In this document: piece by piece, positions 25,015 to 32,395 of the stretch
Layout: each line of letters starts with the position of its first letter
Numbering within the stretch: position 1 is the stretch's first letter
NCBI RefSeq assembly: GCF_037126465.1
Contig: NW_026999351.1
Span: forward strand, 620,001 to 684,000
From: Ornithodoros turicata
Lineage: Eukaryota; Arthropoda; Arachnida; Ixodida; Argasidae
Direction: 5' to 3'
DNA: 64,000 nucleotides
The notes under the pieces: model-generated
Told to the model about the DNA's origin: nothing
What the model saw: only the letters and a program-made list of their open reading frames with translations
The model's database searches: none
Position numbers and translations under genes: made by a program

Positions 25015-25095
25015 CATGACGACAAGAAGACCCAGAGTGGGATTCGAACCCAGGATCCTTCTACGCTGGGCGCGACACACTAACCACCAATCTAA
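25015..25095 (-). other. tRNA-like fragment inside the Polinton
   Basis: Read on the minus strand there is a good B box (GGGTTCGAATCCCA at about 25052-25039) and an A-box-like TGGTGGTTAG about 45 bases upstream. The T-stem pairs at four of five positions, but no acceptor stem closes, so this is not a functional tRNA. It may be a SINE head or an internal RNA polymerase III promoter lying between the polymerase and the + strand genes. Confidence 0.5.
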
Positions 25096-25129
25096 TTCGT
25101 ACTGCGTGACGTTTTTCGTATTGCGGGGT

Positions 25130-25386
25130 TCGTGTCTACACACGTCACAACATGTTCAAACACGTTCAATGACGTCATAGAGAGAGAGAGGAAGTAGTGT
25201 GTCCAGGGACGACTTCGTCGCCTGTGTCTAAACACGTCCAAACATGTTCAGACACGTTCAATGACGTCATAGAGAGGGTGAGAGAGGAACGAGTGTGTTC
25301 AGGGGCGACTTCGCCGCCCATGTTCAAACATGTTCAAACACGTCTTAACATGTTTAAACACGTTCAATGACGTCATAGAGAGTGAG
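25130..25386 (+). promoter_or_regulatory. Three-unit upstream array with TGACGTCA (CRE/ATF-type) sites
   Basis: Units of about 92-106 bp each end CACGTTCAATGACGTCATAG; the palindrome TGACGTCA falls at 25170, 25262 and 25368. Each unit also carries ACATGTTCAAACACGT-type words and a GGCGACTTCGCCG or GACGACTTCGTCG hairpin. The array ends 15 bp before the TATA box of the + strand cluster, the position expected of an enhancer. TGACGTCA is the classic CREB/ATF site; the link to regulation is inferred. Confidence 0.7.
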
Positions 25387-25400
25387 AGGCAAAGCTTTAC

Positions 25401-25434
25401 TATAAATGTCGAAGCGAACGTTCGATCGTCATTC
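25401..25434 (+). promoter_or_regulatory. TATA box plus initiator of the + strand cluster
   Basis: TATAAA at 25401 is followed 30 bases later by TCATTC (25429-25434), matching the arthropod initiator TCAKTY with +1 at 25431. The ATG of the first gene is at 25439, so the leader would be about 8 nt. Confidence 0.75.
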
Positions 25435-25438
25435 CATC

Positions 25439-25831
25439 ATGATCAGCTTGGTAGATCCTCGTAAGTAATACCCATGACGTCATCATCATCGTCGAAATGT
25501 TTGAAGAGTTTCGTTTCCAGTGTACAACACTTTTGCTACGCGTGAAGTCGGTTTTTTCCTGCCTCACATATTTCGGGAGATTGGCAGGGCCCGCTTCTTC
25601 TGCACCAATTGCGGTGGATTGTGGTCCAAAGGTACGCTTCCTCGTTATTTTTTTTTTATACGTTCTATAATCGTTCACATTTTTTTTTTTTCAGAGCAAA
25701 AGCATTGGACGGACCGATTGATTCGCCCGTTTCTCGGCTGTCGGACGGTACCGTTCGACGTACGTTGCGAAGGACTTCGACTATTGAAGGAAGATGGAGA
25801 AGATGGACCATCAGTGTCACTCTGTGACTGA
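25439..25831 (+). CDS. Novel spliced small protein A, CGGLW motif (89 aa, three exons)
   Basis: Proposed exons are 25439-25460, 25521-25631 and 25695-25831. The introns of 60 and 63 nt are GT..AG with strong donors (CTC|GTAAGT, AAAG|GTACGC) and pyrimidine-rich acceptors (TTTCCAG, a T run then CAG); both are phase 1. The product has no signal peptide or membrane segment. Its core is CTNCGGLWSK then HW.DRLIRP.LGC, a Cys/His arrangement (C-x2-C-x9-H-x11-C) that could bind zinc. The same C-x9-H-x11-C spacing recurs in the next gene. Unspliced RNA meets a stop in intron 1; intron 2 is open and could be retained. I recognise no family and no function. Confidence is in the gene structure, which rests on splice signals, the paralogue and an excellent promoter. 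Confidence 0.7.
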
Positions 25832-26102
25832 AGAAGATTGTACGTGTGTGTTTGAGTTTAAAAAAACATGCGTTTCTCACACTCCTTTCGTTGCAGATTA
25901 CGAATGGCTACTGACGGGAGATCTACCCCTGGTCCTAACCTTCAAGCCTCCTCCAAAGACCTTCTTTTTGCGAATCGGCGATCAACTGACTACCTGTCGC
26001 TGCGGTGGACTCTGGTCGAGAAACCCCAGCCATTGGTTAGACTCGAGCCTTCGTCCGTATTTGGGCTGCCTTCCCGGCTACGAAACCAAAGCTGGAGCCT
26101 AA
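25794..26102 (+). CDS. Novel spliced small protein B, paralogue of A (83 aa, two exons)
   Basis: Proposed exons are 25794-25839 and 25897-26102, with a 57-nt phase-1 intron (GATT|GTACGT ... TTGCAG|ATTAC). The intron is also open, so a 102-aa unspliced form is possible. Exon 2 carries CRCGGLWSR then HWLDSSLRPYLGC, matching protein A with identical C-x9-H-x11-C spacing; the preceding 40 residues also align loosely (YNTFAT.. against YEWLLT..). Protein B lacks the second intron of A. The first exon overlaps the last 38 bases of A in another frame, and no TATA box precedes it. Exon 2 could instead be joined in phase to exon 1 of A as an alternative product. An AATAAA at 26119 follows. Function unknown. 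Confidence 0.65.
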   Translation: MEKMDHQCHSVTEEDCTCVFEFKKTCVSHTPFVADYEWLLTGDLPLVLTFKPPPKTFFLRIGDQLTTCRCGGLWSRNPSHWLDSSLRPYLGCLPGYETKAGA

Positions 26103-26118
26103 TTCATGTGTAACGAGA

Positions 26119-26124
26119 AATAAA
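26119..26124 (+). terminator. Polyadenylation signal after protein B
   Basis: AATAAA lies 17 bases after the stop codon of B and just before the TCATTC initiator-like word at 26137 of the next gene. Confidence 0.5.
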
Positions 26125-26152
26125 GGTTGTCTACTCTCATTCCGTCTCAGTC

Positions 26153-26542
26153 ATGATGGCGCCCGATCAGAGGTTTGCCACCTTTGTGCAAACACGAATG
26201 TATCGGGACTTGCTGCGATTACGCGATTATATTCACGGCGATAGCTGCGAGGGAGACTTTCGCTCGATTCTCAAGACGATACCCTTACGTCTGTTCACCG
26301 TCAGTGGGAAGATTGCAAAGAAAATGAAGCGTTTCGTAGATTACAAGCTCGAGCTGCTGGAAAAGTATAGACGAGGAGAGACAGTCGACCCGTGTCTCAT
26401 CAACGCGGGTTTCAACCGACCTATCGTCCGTCGCTACTGGCTTCTCCACACATCCCTCGACGTCACGGTGCAGACCGGCGACGACGAGCGTCGGGTCAGC
26501 ACGTTGGAAGATCGTCTCGCAAGGGTCTTGTGTATGTCGTGA
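26153..26542 (+). CDS. Uncharacterised Polinton protein C (129 aa)
   Basis: An intronless frame starts ATGATG at 26153; the second ATG is equally possible. The product is mostly helical and basic in the middle (IAKKMKRFVDYKLELLEKYRRGE), with an acidic C-terminal third. It has no cysteine motif, signal peptide or membrane span, and I recognise no family. A TCATTC initiator-like word (26137) and polyadenylation signals right after the stop (GTGAATAAATAAATAG, 26538-26553) support a real transcription unit. It converges on the protease gene, whose stop is 20 bases away. Confidence 0.65.
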   Translation: MMAPDQRFATFVQTRMYRDLLRLRDYIHGDSCEGDFRSILKTIPLRLFTVSGKIAKKMKRFVDYKLELLEKYRRGETVDPCLINAGFNRPIVRRYWLLHTSLDVTVQTGDDERRVSTLEDRLARVLCMS

Positions 26543-26561
26543 ATAAATAAATAGTCTATTT

Positions 26562-27002
26562 TTACGAAACGAGTTCGCTCACGAGGAGACGTTTTATTGT
26601 TTCGTCATTCTCTTCGAGGTTACAGGAAAACATGGATACACAACTTTTCAAGCTGTAGCGTTTCGACATGCGCGTGGCTACGTAGATACAAAAAAGCCCG
26701 CAGTAAGGCGAAAAAGGCGATTGAATACACTTGTCGTTATACTCGTCCACTACAGGTAAAGTCTTTCGAAGGTTTGCTTCGATGGGGGGAAGTCCGTAGC
26801 TGTCGAAAAACACGGCAGACCCGTCGTAGTTTTTCAGGTAGAGCACCCAGTGCTGCCCGCGTCTTCTTCGCTCTTCCGTATTGATGATTAAATAACCGGG
26901 CTTGCGTAAAACGAAGGCTTCGTTTGAAGCGCAAATGCCTCTCAGCATGGAGGAAGCAACGGGGTTCAGGGACACGAGTTCCAAGATGTCGCTCTCGTAC
27001 AT
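26562..27002 (-). CDS. Adenain-like cysteine protease (146 aa)
   Basis: This is a virion-maturation protease of the adenovirus type (peptidase C5-like), as found in Polintons; it would cleave capsid and core precursors. Catalytic elements are visible in the right order: His in GQHW (about residue 50), Asp in FFDSYG (about 67), Gln in IQSPFS (about 93) and the nucleophile Cys in YCGLFC (about 101). At 146 aa it is slightly shorter than adenovirus protease. The start is fixed by the preceding major capsid stop, 6 bases upstream. The frame is intact, unlike its neighbour. Confidence 0.9.
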   Translation of the reverse strand: MYESDILELVSLNPVASSMLRGICASNEAFVLRKPGYLIINTEERRRRGQHWVLYLKNYDGSAVFFDSYGLPPIEANLRKTLPVVDEYNDKCIQSPFSPYCGLFCIYVATRMSKRYSLKSCVSMFSCNLEENDETIKRLLVSELVS

Positions 27003-27008
27003 CTTTTC

Positions 27009-28305
27009 TTATGGGAAGGTGACCGTACGGTCCTTGTCGACGTACATGAGCTTGGGACACTCGGAAATCAAGAGGACGGTGACCGCGTGTGGAAGGGCTT
27101 TAGCGAAGCGTAATTGCAGGCGAACGTTTCCTTTTCGCCACTCGTTCAAATGCGAAGGAGAAGAACACTTGTCCACGTCCAAGTTAAAGTAGAGAAGGAA
27201 CCCGTTCGTTTTAAATCGCTCGTAGCTATACTTGAAATGTTTCTCTCCCAGTTCTTGCAAGAAGTTAAAGTAGGGAATTTTGACGAGGTCGTTCTGAAAG
27301 TCGTACTCGGCTCGCACTTGCTGGCCGTCCACGGAGAGCATCGCATGCGGAATGAGACAGGTCGTAATGACGGAATTTGTAGGGGTTCGATTGGATGTCG
27401 CCGAGAAAGTCGGACGTGGCGAGCAGGGCGACGCATAATTTGGAAGGTACCCTTTCGGGGTAAACGTTTTCAAAGTGAGCGTCCAAGCTCCCGGCACTCA
27501 AGCTCCGCACCTTGGTTTCCAATCCGCGTAACACGTAGATGGCCGGCGTGGTCTGAAGCCGCCGCTCGTATTCCAAAAATAGGGAAGGTGCCAGCGTCAC
27601 CTTTTTCAAGTGTAACGTCATTTCTTTAATGTCCACCTCGTAATTGTACGTTTTCTTGTCTTTGGGGACCGATACGAGTTTAAATTCGTCGTTGTTTAAC
27701 AGGAAAACGACGCGAATTTCGACGGCAGGTACCATCAGGCGCGGCTGTTGAAACAGGTCGGTATTGATCTGTCCGACCAGGTTAAAGTATTTTCCACCCT
27801 TCGTCGCTTCGTAACGTTGTTTCGGACCGCGAGACGAGACGTCGTAATCGTCCTTTAAATGTTCGTCGTCCTCGACATAGAGTCCAGCCGCGTGCACTGT
27901 TTCTTGAGCCGCGGGCGTGGAATGAAGCACGGCGTCCAAAATACTCCTGTAGGCGTACAACTCGTTGGAACTGACGAGCTTGTTGTTCGCATAAACGGTG
28001 ACCGTCTTAAACATGCCGCTCAACAGGTGGTTTATTGGGAAAACGACATCTTTCTCGTCCATTTCTTCCCCGTCGTCGCGAACAATGCGCACGGTCAAAG
28101 ACACGAAACTGCCGTAGAGATCCAAGTGTGCCCTTTGCAAATTTTGAATACAAAACTCGATCACGGAATTATTTACTCCGTTGACCGGATAAAAAAGTTG
28201 GTACGAAGTATCTTCCACGCCGTATTGAATGGAAGGGGGTTCGAATATCATCACATCACTCGTTAGACAGATCGGCGTCTGTATTTTTCCTTTCGTTGAC
28301 GTCAT
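27009..28305 (-). pseudogene. MCP: Major capsid protein, double jelly-roll (one frameshift)
   Basis: This builds the hexon-like capsomers of Polinton particles. The N-terminal frame (28305 to about 27360) opens with TSDVMIFEPPSIQYGVEDTSY and contains FPINHLLSGMFKTVTVYANN, both typical of Polinton capsid proteins. The C-terminal frame (about 27350 to 27009) contains LSVDGQQ, then FLLYFNLDVD, GNVRLQLRFAKALP and KLMYVDKDRTVTFP, matching the conserved end of the family. The two halves are in different frames, with the jump near 27355. Apart from that indel the length (about 430 aa) and order are complete. The start overlaps a TGACGTCA word (28297-28304). Either a real inactivating indel or an assembly error would fit. 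Confidence 0.88.
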
Positions 28306-28335
28306 GACGGAGCGCGCGCAGCGGATGTGTGACCT

Positions 28336-28665
28336 TCACGGCGTACCAAAGATATCTGCAGGTGCGTCGTGTGTCGGCGCCTTTTGTTGTCGTTTGCGGC
28401 GTTTCTTCCCATTGTTGTTTCCAGAGCCCTCCATGGAATCCAGCACGTCTCTCCCCGTTGCTATGGCCGTCTTTTTTACTGCGCGCGATATTCCTTCGCC
28501 ATCGGCCAAATTCCGCGCCAAGCGCTTCAACGTTCTCTTGGCGATCGGTTTTATTTGCTGCCAGATGGGAACGATAAACTTGGATATGTTGCTCAACACA
28601 CCGCCCCCTCGTTGGAAAAGGGGTCCCGTGTACACGGGAATTATTTTGGGGGATTTACGGTACAT
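28336..28665 (-). CDS. Small basic virion protein, adenovirus core/pVI-like (109 aa)
   Basis: The N-terminal part is glycine-rich and hydrophobic (GGGVLSNISKFIVPIWQQI, about residues 20-38). It is followed by basic helices (KRTLKRLARNL) and a lysine/arginine-rich stretch near the C-terminus (GKKRRKRQQK). Polintons and adintoviruses often have a protein of this pattern beside the capsid genes, compared with adenovirus core or membrane-lytic proteins; I place it there by pattern and position, not by alignment. Its start overlaps the end of the penton gene by 11 bases, and the capsid gene follows after 30 bases. Confidence 0.65.
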   Translation of the reverse strand: MYRKSPKIIPVYTGPLFQRGGGVLSNISKFIVPIWQQIKPIAKRTLKRLARNLADGEGISRAVKKTAIATGRDVLDSMEGSGNNNGKKRRKRQQKAPTHDAPADIFGTP

Positions 28666-29929
28666 ATTTGAAATGCAACGTTAGATTGGTTCTGCCTTTG
28701 GACCGCAACGGCAAACGTCTTCCCGTTTCGTCCGCGAGAACGATCGTCACTGAAGGAATTTCGAATTGAGACAGGTTAAAATACTGGATGTTATCTAACG
28801 TGTAGGTGACGACGTGCTTGTCTTTCTCGTAATAAAAGGGTAGTATTTTTAATATAGGTTTTTTCCCGCTCCCCACGTACGTGGGTTCCACGATATCCGT
28901 GTACACGATTATGTTGTGAAACGGGGGTTCCAGGAGTACCTCGACGGAGCTCGTAGCATCCTCATCCCCCGTGAACACGGTACGCGATTCGAAGCCCAAA
29001 AGCACGGCCAGGTACTCGGAAAGTCTTAGGGTGGAGGTGCCCTCGGAAAGCCGAATTTTACATTTCTGTTCGGTTCCGTCGAAGCTGAAGCGCGCGCGTT
29101 CGCCTACGCGCTGATTAATCGCATTTAGAAGTGCTTGCGGCGTCGCATAATAGCCGGGAGGCACATGTACTTGCAAAGATCGAGGAATTTTCGTCTTGAT
29201 CGTGAAAGAAAATTGACGCGCTATGGGGAGAGAGACGCGTAGCGTTTCTTCGTGTCCCTCGACGGGTGTGAGATGTAGCAGCTTGACAAAGGGTTCTGGT
29301 ACGTGCAACCCTTTCGGCGTTTTCAGAGAGTAGACGTTATCCGCGTATTCGAGCGAGGCGTCCAGCTTGTGCGTCTGGAAATACTTGTTGAGTGTGTTCC
29401 GTAGGGACGTGGTTTCCGAATTCAGAGTGACGTCGCCGAAAGCGACGGGTGCGGCGTGCTCCAATAAGATGGAGGTGGCTTCGCGTTCGCTCAATTTGGG
29501 GGGTTTCACCGCACGACCTGCTTCGCGGGACGCTAGCGAGGCGTCGAGCGCTTGCGCGAGCCGAGGGTCCAATTCCACGGCTTTCACGTCCACGGGTAAG
29601 ACGAAGTCGTATCGCGATTTATTGTACGCGAAAGAAACGTCGAATTCCGAAAGGGCTTTTCCCAAATCCCTCTCGAGATCCGAGGTGACACGAAAAGTTC
29701 TGCCGGCTTCCACCGTATCCTCGAAAGAAACCTCGATTTTCGCATCTTGCCTTTCGTAGCCGATATTTAAAAAATCGTTACTTATGCTGAGATCCATCAG
29801 ACCGACTTTATACCGATTCGAGAGCTGAAGCGGACTATCGAAAGCTACCGTGAAGGCGTTGAGTTTATTCGAGGGAAACTTATCCATGCTGGCGTTCGAG
29901 AGCAGATGGACGTAGATGTCCGACATCAT
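28655..29929 (-). CDS. Penton-type minor capsid protein (424 aa)
   Basis: This would be the vertex (penton) protein. The N-terminus (SDIYVHLLSNASMDKFPSN, then LNAFTVAFDSPLQLSNRYKVGL) matches the characteristic opening of Polinton minor capsid proteins (usually like FYVTLPSNSS...W.VGL). The centre has VHVPPGYYATPQALLNAIN, also typical. A longer upstream extension of the frame exists, but the ATG at 29929 is chosen because it overlaps the integrase stop as ATGA and the family starts here. The frame is fully open, which is notable given the breaks in the integrase and major capsid genes. Confidence 0.78.
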   Translation of the reverse strand: MMSDIYVHLLSNASMDKFPSNKLNAFTVAFDSPLQLSNRYKVGLMDLSISNDFLNIGYERQDAKIEVSFEDTVEAGRTFRVTSDLERDLGKALSEFDVSFAYNKSRYDFVLPVDVKAVELDPRLAQALDASLASREAGRAVKPPKLSEREATSILLEHAAPVAFGDVTLNSETTSLRNTLNKYFQTHKLDASLEYADNVYSLKTPKGLHVPEPFVKLLHLTPVEGHEETLRVSLPIARQFSFTIKTKIPRSLQVHVPPGYYATPQALLNAINQRVGERARFSFDGTEQKCKIRLSEGTSTLRLSEYLAVLLGFESRTVFTGDEDATSSVEVLLEPPFHNIIVYTDIVEPTYVGSGKKPILKILPFYYEKDKHVVTYTLDNIQYFNLSQFEIPSVTIVLADETGRRLPLRSKGRTNLTLHFKYVP

Positions 29930-30941
29930 TTCCCAATCTTGACCACGTCGCTGCTCGGAACCCAACTGTCGTGTTCTTTGTCGTAACCGAACCAGCGAAC
30001 CAAGGAGAAGCTCTGACCGTTCACCTGCTTCTTCCTCAGCACTTTCGTTACTGGCCAAGGCTGATTGGCGTCTCGGGTTACGACGAGTACCTCCTCCGGG
30101 TAGAAAGATCCGTCCACTTCCTTACCCCGGTAATCTTCCAGGTGTACGACGGGAGGAGAGGTGTCTCTCAGGCGGGAGACGGTGAAAATCTGAGGCGACC
30201 AACTCCCTTCCGAGCTCTTATGAAAACCTTTTCTGTGAAGTAGGACCCTCACTTTATCCCCCAGTTTGAGCTTCTTTTTCACGGAGGGTACGACGGGCTT
30301 CCCATTTATCTTATTGAACAGCTCCAATTCGTTTTCGGGCGTGACTTCGGACGGGCTGATGCCCAAAGTCCTGTGTTTGGTGGTGTTGTAGTCGCGCACG
30401 ATCTTGGGAAGCGCGGTAACGAAGTGGTATTTTCCCGTTACTCTAAAATAACGGAATATTCTGTCGCGTAAAGTCCGTATGACGCGCTCTGCCTGCGACG
30501 CTTTGATTACTGGAGAGAAGGTAGAATACATCTGTACCTTCTTTCGTGAGAGATACTCCTTGACGGTCTTGTTGTAGAATTCCCCGCCTCTGTCGCAAAA
30601 GATGCGTGTAGGTACGTTACCTACCCGAAAAAGTCTTATCATGGCTTTAGCGGGAGGGTGCGCAGAAAGCGGGAGAGGGAATCGATTGCCACGAGAACGT
30701 AGCGGTAGCCACCGTTGAATCTCTTGTATTTTGAAAAATCGGCGAGGTCCATTTGCCACACGTCGTTGATCTTGAGCGCGATGATGCGTCTCCTATTAAA
30801 CTTTCTTCTGACCGGATGGTGAAGCGTGTAGGCATCCAGCTTTCTGAGAATGGCGAGAGCCTTCTTTTTGCTCAAGTGATGCGCTTTTCTATAGCGTTCC
30901 ACACCCCCCAAACCACCCTCTGGTTTCTCATATCCCTCCAT
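29926..30941 (-). pseudogene. INT: Retrovirus-type integrase with chromodomain-like tail (one frameshift)
   Basis: This enzyme inserts Polinton DNA into the host genome. In order: a short N-terminal region with GGVERYRKAH and YTLHHPVRRKFNRR; the first catalytic Asp in WQMDLADF (about 30760); a second Asp in IFCDRGGEF (about 30590); Glu in KASQAERVIRTLRD, 35 positions after the second Asp; then an SH3-like region (KLKLGDKVRVL) and a C-terminal chromodomain-like segment (LVRWFGYDKEHDSWVPSSDV). The first Asp and the rest are in different frames, with a jump of about one base near 30650. The start is set at the ATG at 30941, since upstream codons are not ATG. It overlaps the 158-aa gene by 14 bases and the penton start by ATGA. 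Confidence 0.88.
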
Positions 30942-31404
30942 AAGTCGTCCACGCAATGGAGGCCTGCTGCTGCTGCTGCTGCTGTTGAGGCTCGCGAGAT
31001 TTGGGTAGAGAAATCAGACGCAATAGTTTCGAGACTTTGGGGAACCAGGAAGGTTTCTTTCCCGTCTCACGTTGCAACAAATAATTGACGAGTTCGTAAA
31101 CGGAGGAGTGTCTGATGGGCTTGCCCGACACGGAGACACAACCCTCGCGATCCCAGGAAAGAACCTTCTTTAATTCCGAGACAACCCTTTCCACTTCCTC
31201 TTCGTCCACCTCTGGAGAGAGGAGCGAATAGTCAAAGTCATTTGTAGCGTCGGACGCCTTGTTTTTATTGTCGTAGGGGTCAAATCCGTACTGCTTGAGT
31301 ATACGATACAGTGCTTGCAGTATGAGTTTCACTTTGACGTCGTCACTCTCCTTCGAGGAAAGAATGTTTCCGATGGAGGTGGTCACTTCAATTCTCTTGG
31401 CCAT
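30928..31404 (-). CDS. Uncharacterised Polinton protein with poly-Q (158 aa)
   Basis: Starts ATG at 31404, 17 bases inside the end of the 114-aa gene. An acidic middle part (DEEEVERVV) leads to a block SSVYELVNYLLQRETGKKPSWFPKVSKLLRLI. That block resembles a conserved stretch of small hypothetical proteins found in many Polintons (VYDLV.YLL....P.G). A run of eight glutamines lies near the C-terminus, encoded by a CAG-type triplet repeat (about 30967-30990). No catalytic motif is seen and the function is unknown. The position between the 114-aa protein and integrase is typical for this class. Confidence 0.65.
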   Translation of the reverse strand: MAKRIEVTTSIGNILSSKESDDVKVKLILQALYRILKQYGFDPYDNKNKASDATNDFDYSLLSPEVDEEEVERVVSELKKVLSWDREGCVSVSGKPIRHSSVYELVNYLLQRETGKKPSWFPKVSKLLRLISLPKSREPQQQQQQQQASIAWTTYGGI

Positions 31405-31732
31405 TGGCGAAAAGGTTCAACACGGCGGAAAGCAGGAGAGGAACCACCGACGAAAGAACGCCCTGTCCTCGCTGCTGAGACAGATAGCGCTTCAAACGTT
31501 GCGGATTCTTGTGAATCTTTTTGTAGGCGAGCCGTCGTAAAAAGCGTTTGTGCTTCTTCAAACGCGCGAACGTATCTGGAGCTAGAGCCACCTTTCCGTT
31601 CAATACATTGAGGCAAATTTCGGATAGGTGTTTCATGTCGGACGAGGACGAACGTCTCAAGACGTCGCGGCGGCGTGGAGGGGGTAGAGTGGAGAGTACT
31701 TTGAGTAAAGTGAGGTGAGGGCGGAGATTCAT
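31388..31732 (-). CDS. Conserved small Polinton protein (114 aa)
   Basis: The segment MKHLSEICLNVLNGKVAL followed by LKKHKRFLRRLAYKK is a pattern I know well from small proteins in arthropod Polintons (..ICLNVL.G.VPL....F..L..HK..LR.LA.K). A strongly basic middle part (KIHKNPQRLKRYL) and a hydrophobic C-terminal stretch (VLSSVVPLLLSAVLNLF) follow. Such a protein is often suggested to be a nucleic-acid-binding or membrane-linked virion component, but that is unproven. Its ATG overlaps the ATPase stop as ATGA. Confidence 0.75.
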   Translation of the reverse strand: MNLRPHLTLLKVLSTLPPPRRRDVLRRSSSSDMKHLSEICLNVLNGKVALAPDTFARLKKHKRFLRRLAYKKIHKNPQRLKRYLSQQRGQGVLSSVVPLLLSAVLNLFANGQEN

Positions 31733-32336
31733 TTCAGAGCGTAGATATATTGACGTTCTCCCGGAAAGATATTGCTACGCAACCTGTGATCCTCGTGCGT
31801 ATAGTTGTGAAGATCCACGAGTAAATATGCGTGGGGCGACGACATCGCTTGTTTATATGCGTCCAGAAAATACTCCAATCTTTTTCTGCCAAATAGCTGT
31901 TGGCCGAAATGTTCCATCTGGTGCACGCTGCGCACGGTGCGCCACAGGACGACGTAACTGGCGTTGTAGGATATTGTTCTAAAATGGCTACTGTCGAAAA
32001 AGATGTTTTGAACGAGTAAGAAGATCGACGCGTTGGCGTGGTGAGAACCCCGAATGAAAAGATCGGTCACCTCCTTCAAGGAACCGGCGTCGGTCATGTG
32101 ATCGTCGACGACAATCAGCGTAGCGCGCGACGTGTCCCACTCTCGCGGTAGCTCCTTGGTAAATTTTACGGAGTCCCCGAATTCGTCCTGCATGCTCTTT
32201 CTTGACGCGCTTGCAACCATTCCAGACGGTGGACTTGAAAGGCTTCCTCCACGATGCCGCGTATAAATTCGCGAAGTTCTTCGTTTTTTGTCTTTTCCTT
32301 GCGACGACGAGAAACGCAGGAGAATAAACCACACAT
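31729..32336 (-). pseudogene. A32-like (FtsK-HerA) genome-packaging ATPase, 5' part frame-scrambled
   Basis: This would pump DNA into capsids. From about 32170 to the stop the frame is clean and diagnostic: TLIVVDDHM (Walker B), LFIRGSHHANASIFLLVQNIFF (sensor Gln-Asn), NASYVVLWRTVRSV and YLLVDLHNYTHEDHRLRSNIFP. Upstream, the in-phase frame has no ATG before about 32220. Family-like words continue in other frames (EELREFIRGIVEEAF, then WNGCKRVKK), implying at least two or three indels. Walker A is only a possible remnant (SSSQGKD, about 32310-32290). The first ATG after the promoter is at 32336. It is probably inactive in this copy. Confidence 0.78.
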
Positions 32337-32358
32337 GGCGTTTTCCACGTATCGGTCA

Positions 32359-32395
32359 GAATGATGACGCGAGCGCGGTGCACGCTGCCTTTATA
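32359..32395 (-). promoter_or_regulatory. TATA plus initiator for the leftward capsid gene train
   Basis: On the minus strand TATAAA (32395-32390, inside the inverted repeat) is followed about 33 bases later by TCATTC (+1 near 32362), just outside the repeat. The first ATG is at 32336. The left inverted repeat has the same TATAAA, but its initiator is the weaker TCATTG, and it points against the polymerase gene. Confidence 0.65.

Noticed and set aside
28229..28684. 151-codon + strand frame opposite the capsid/basic-protein junction
   Set aside because: Shadow of the small basic protein and capsid start; no independent support.
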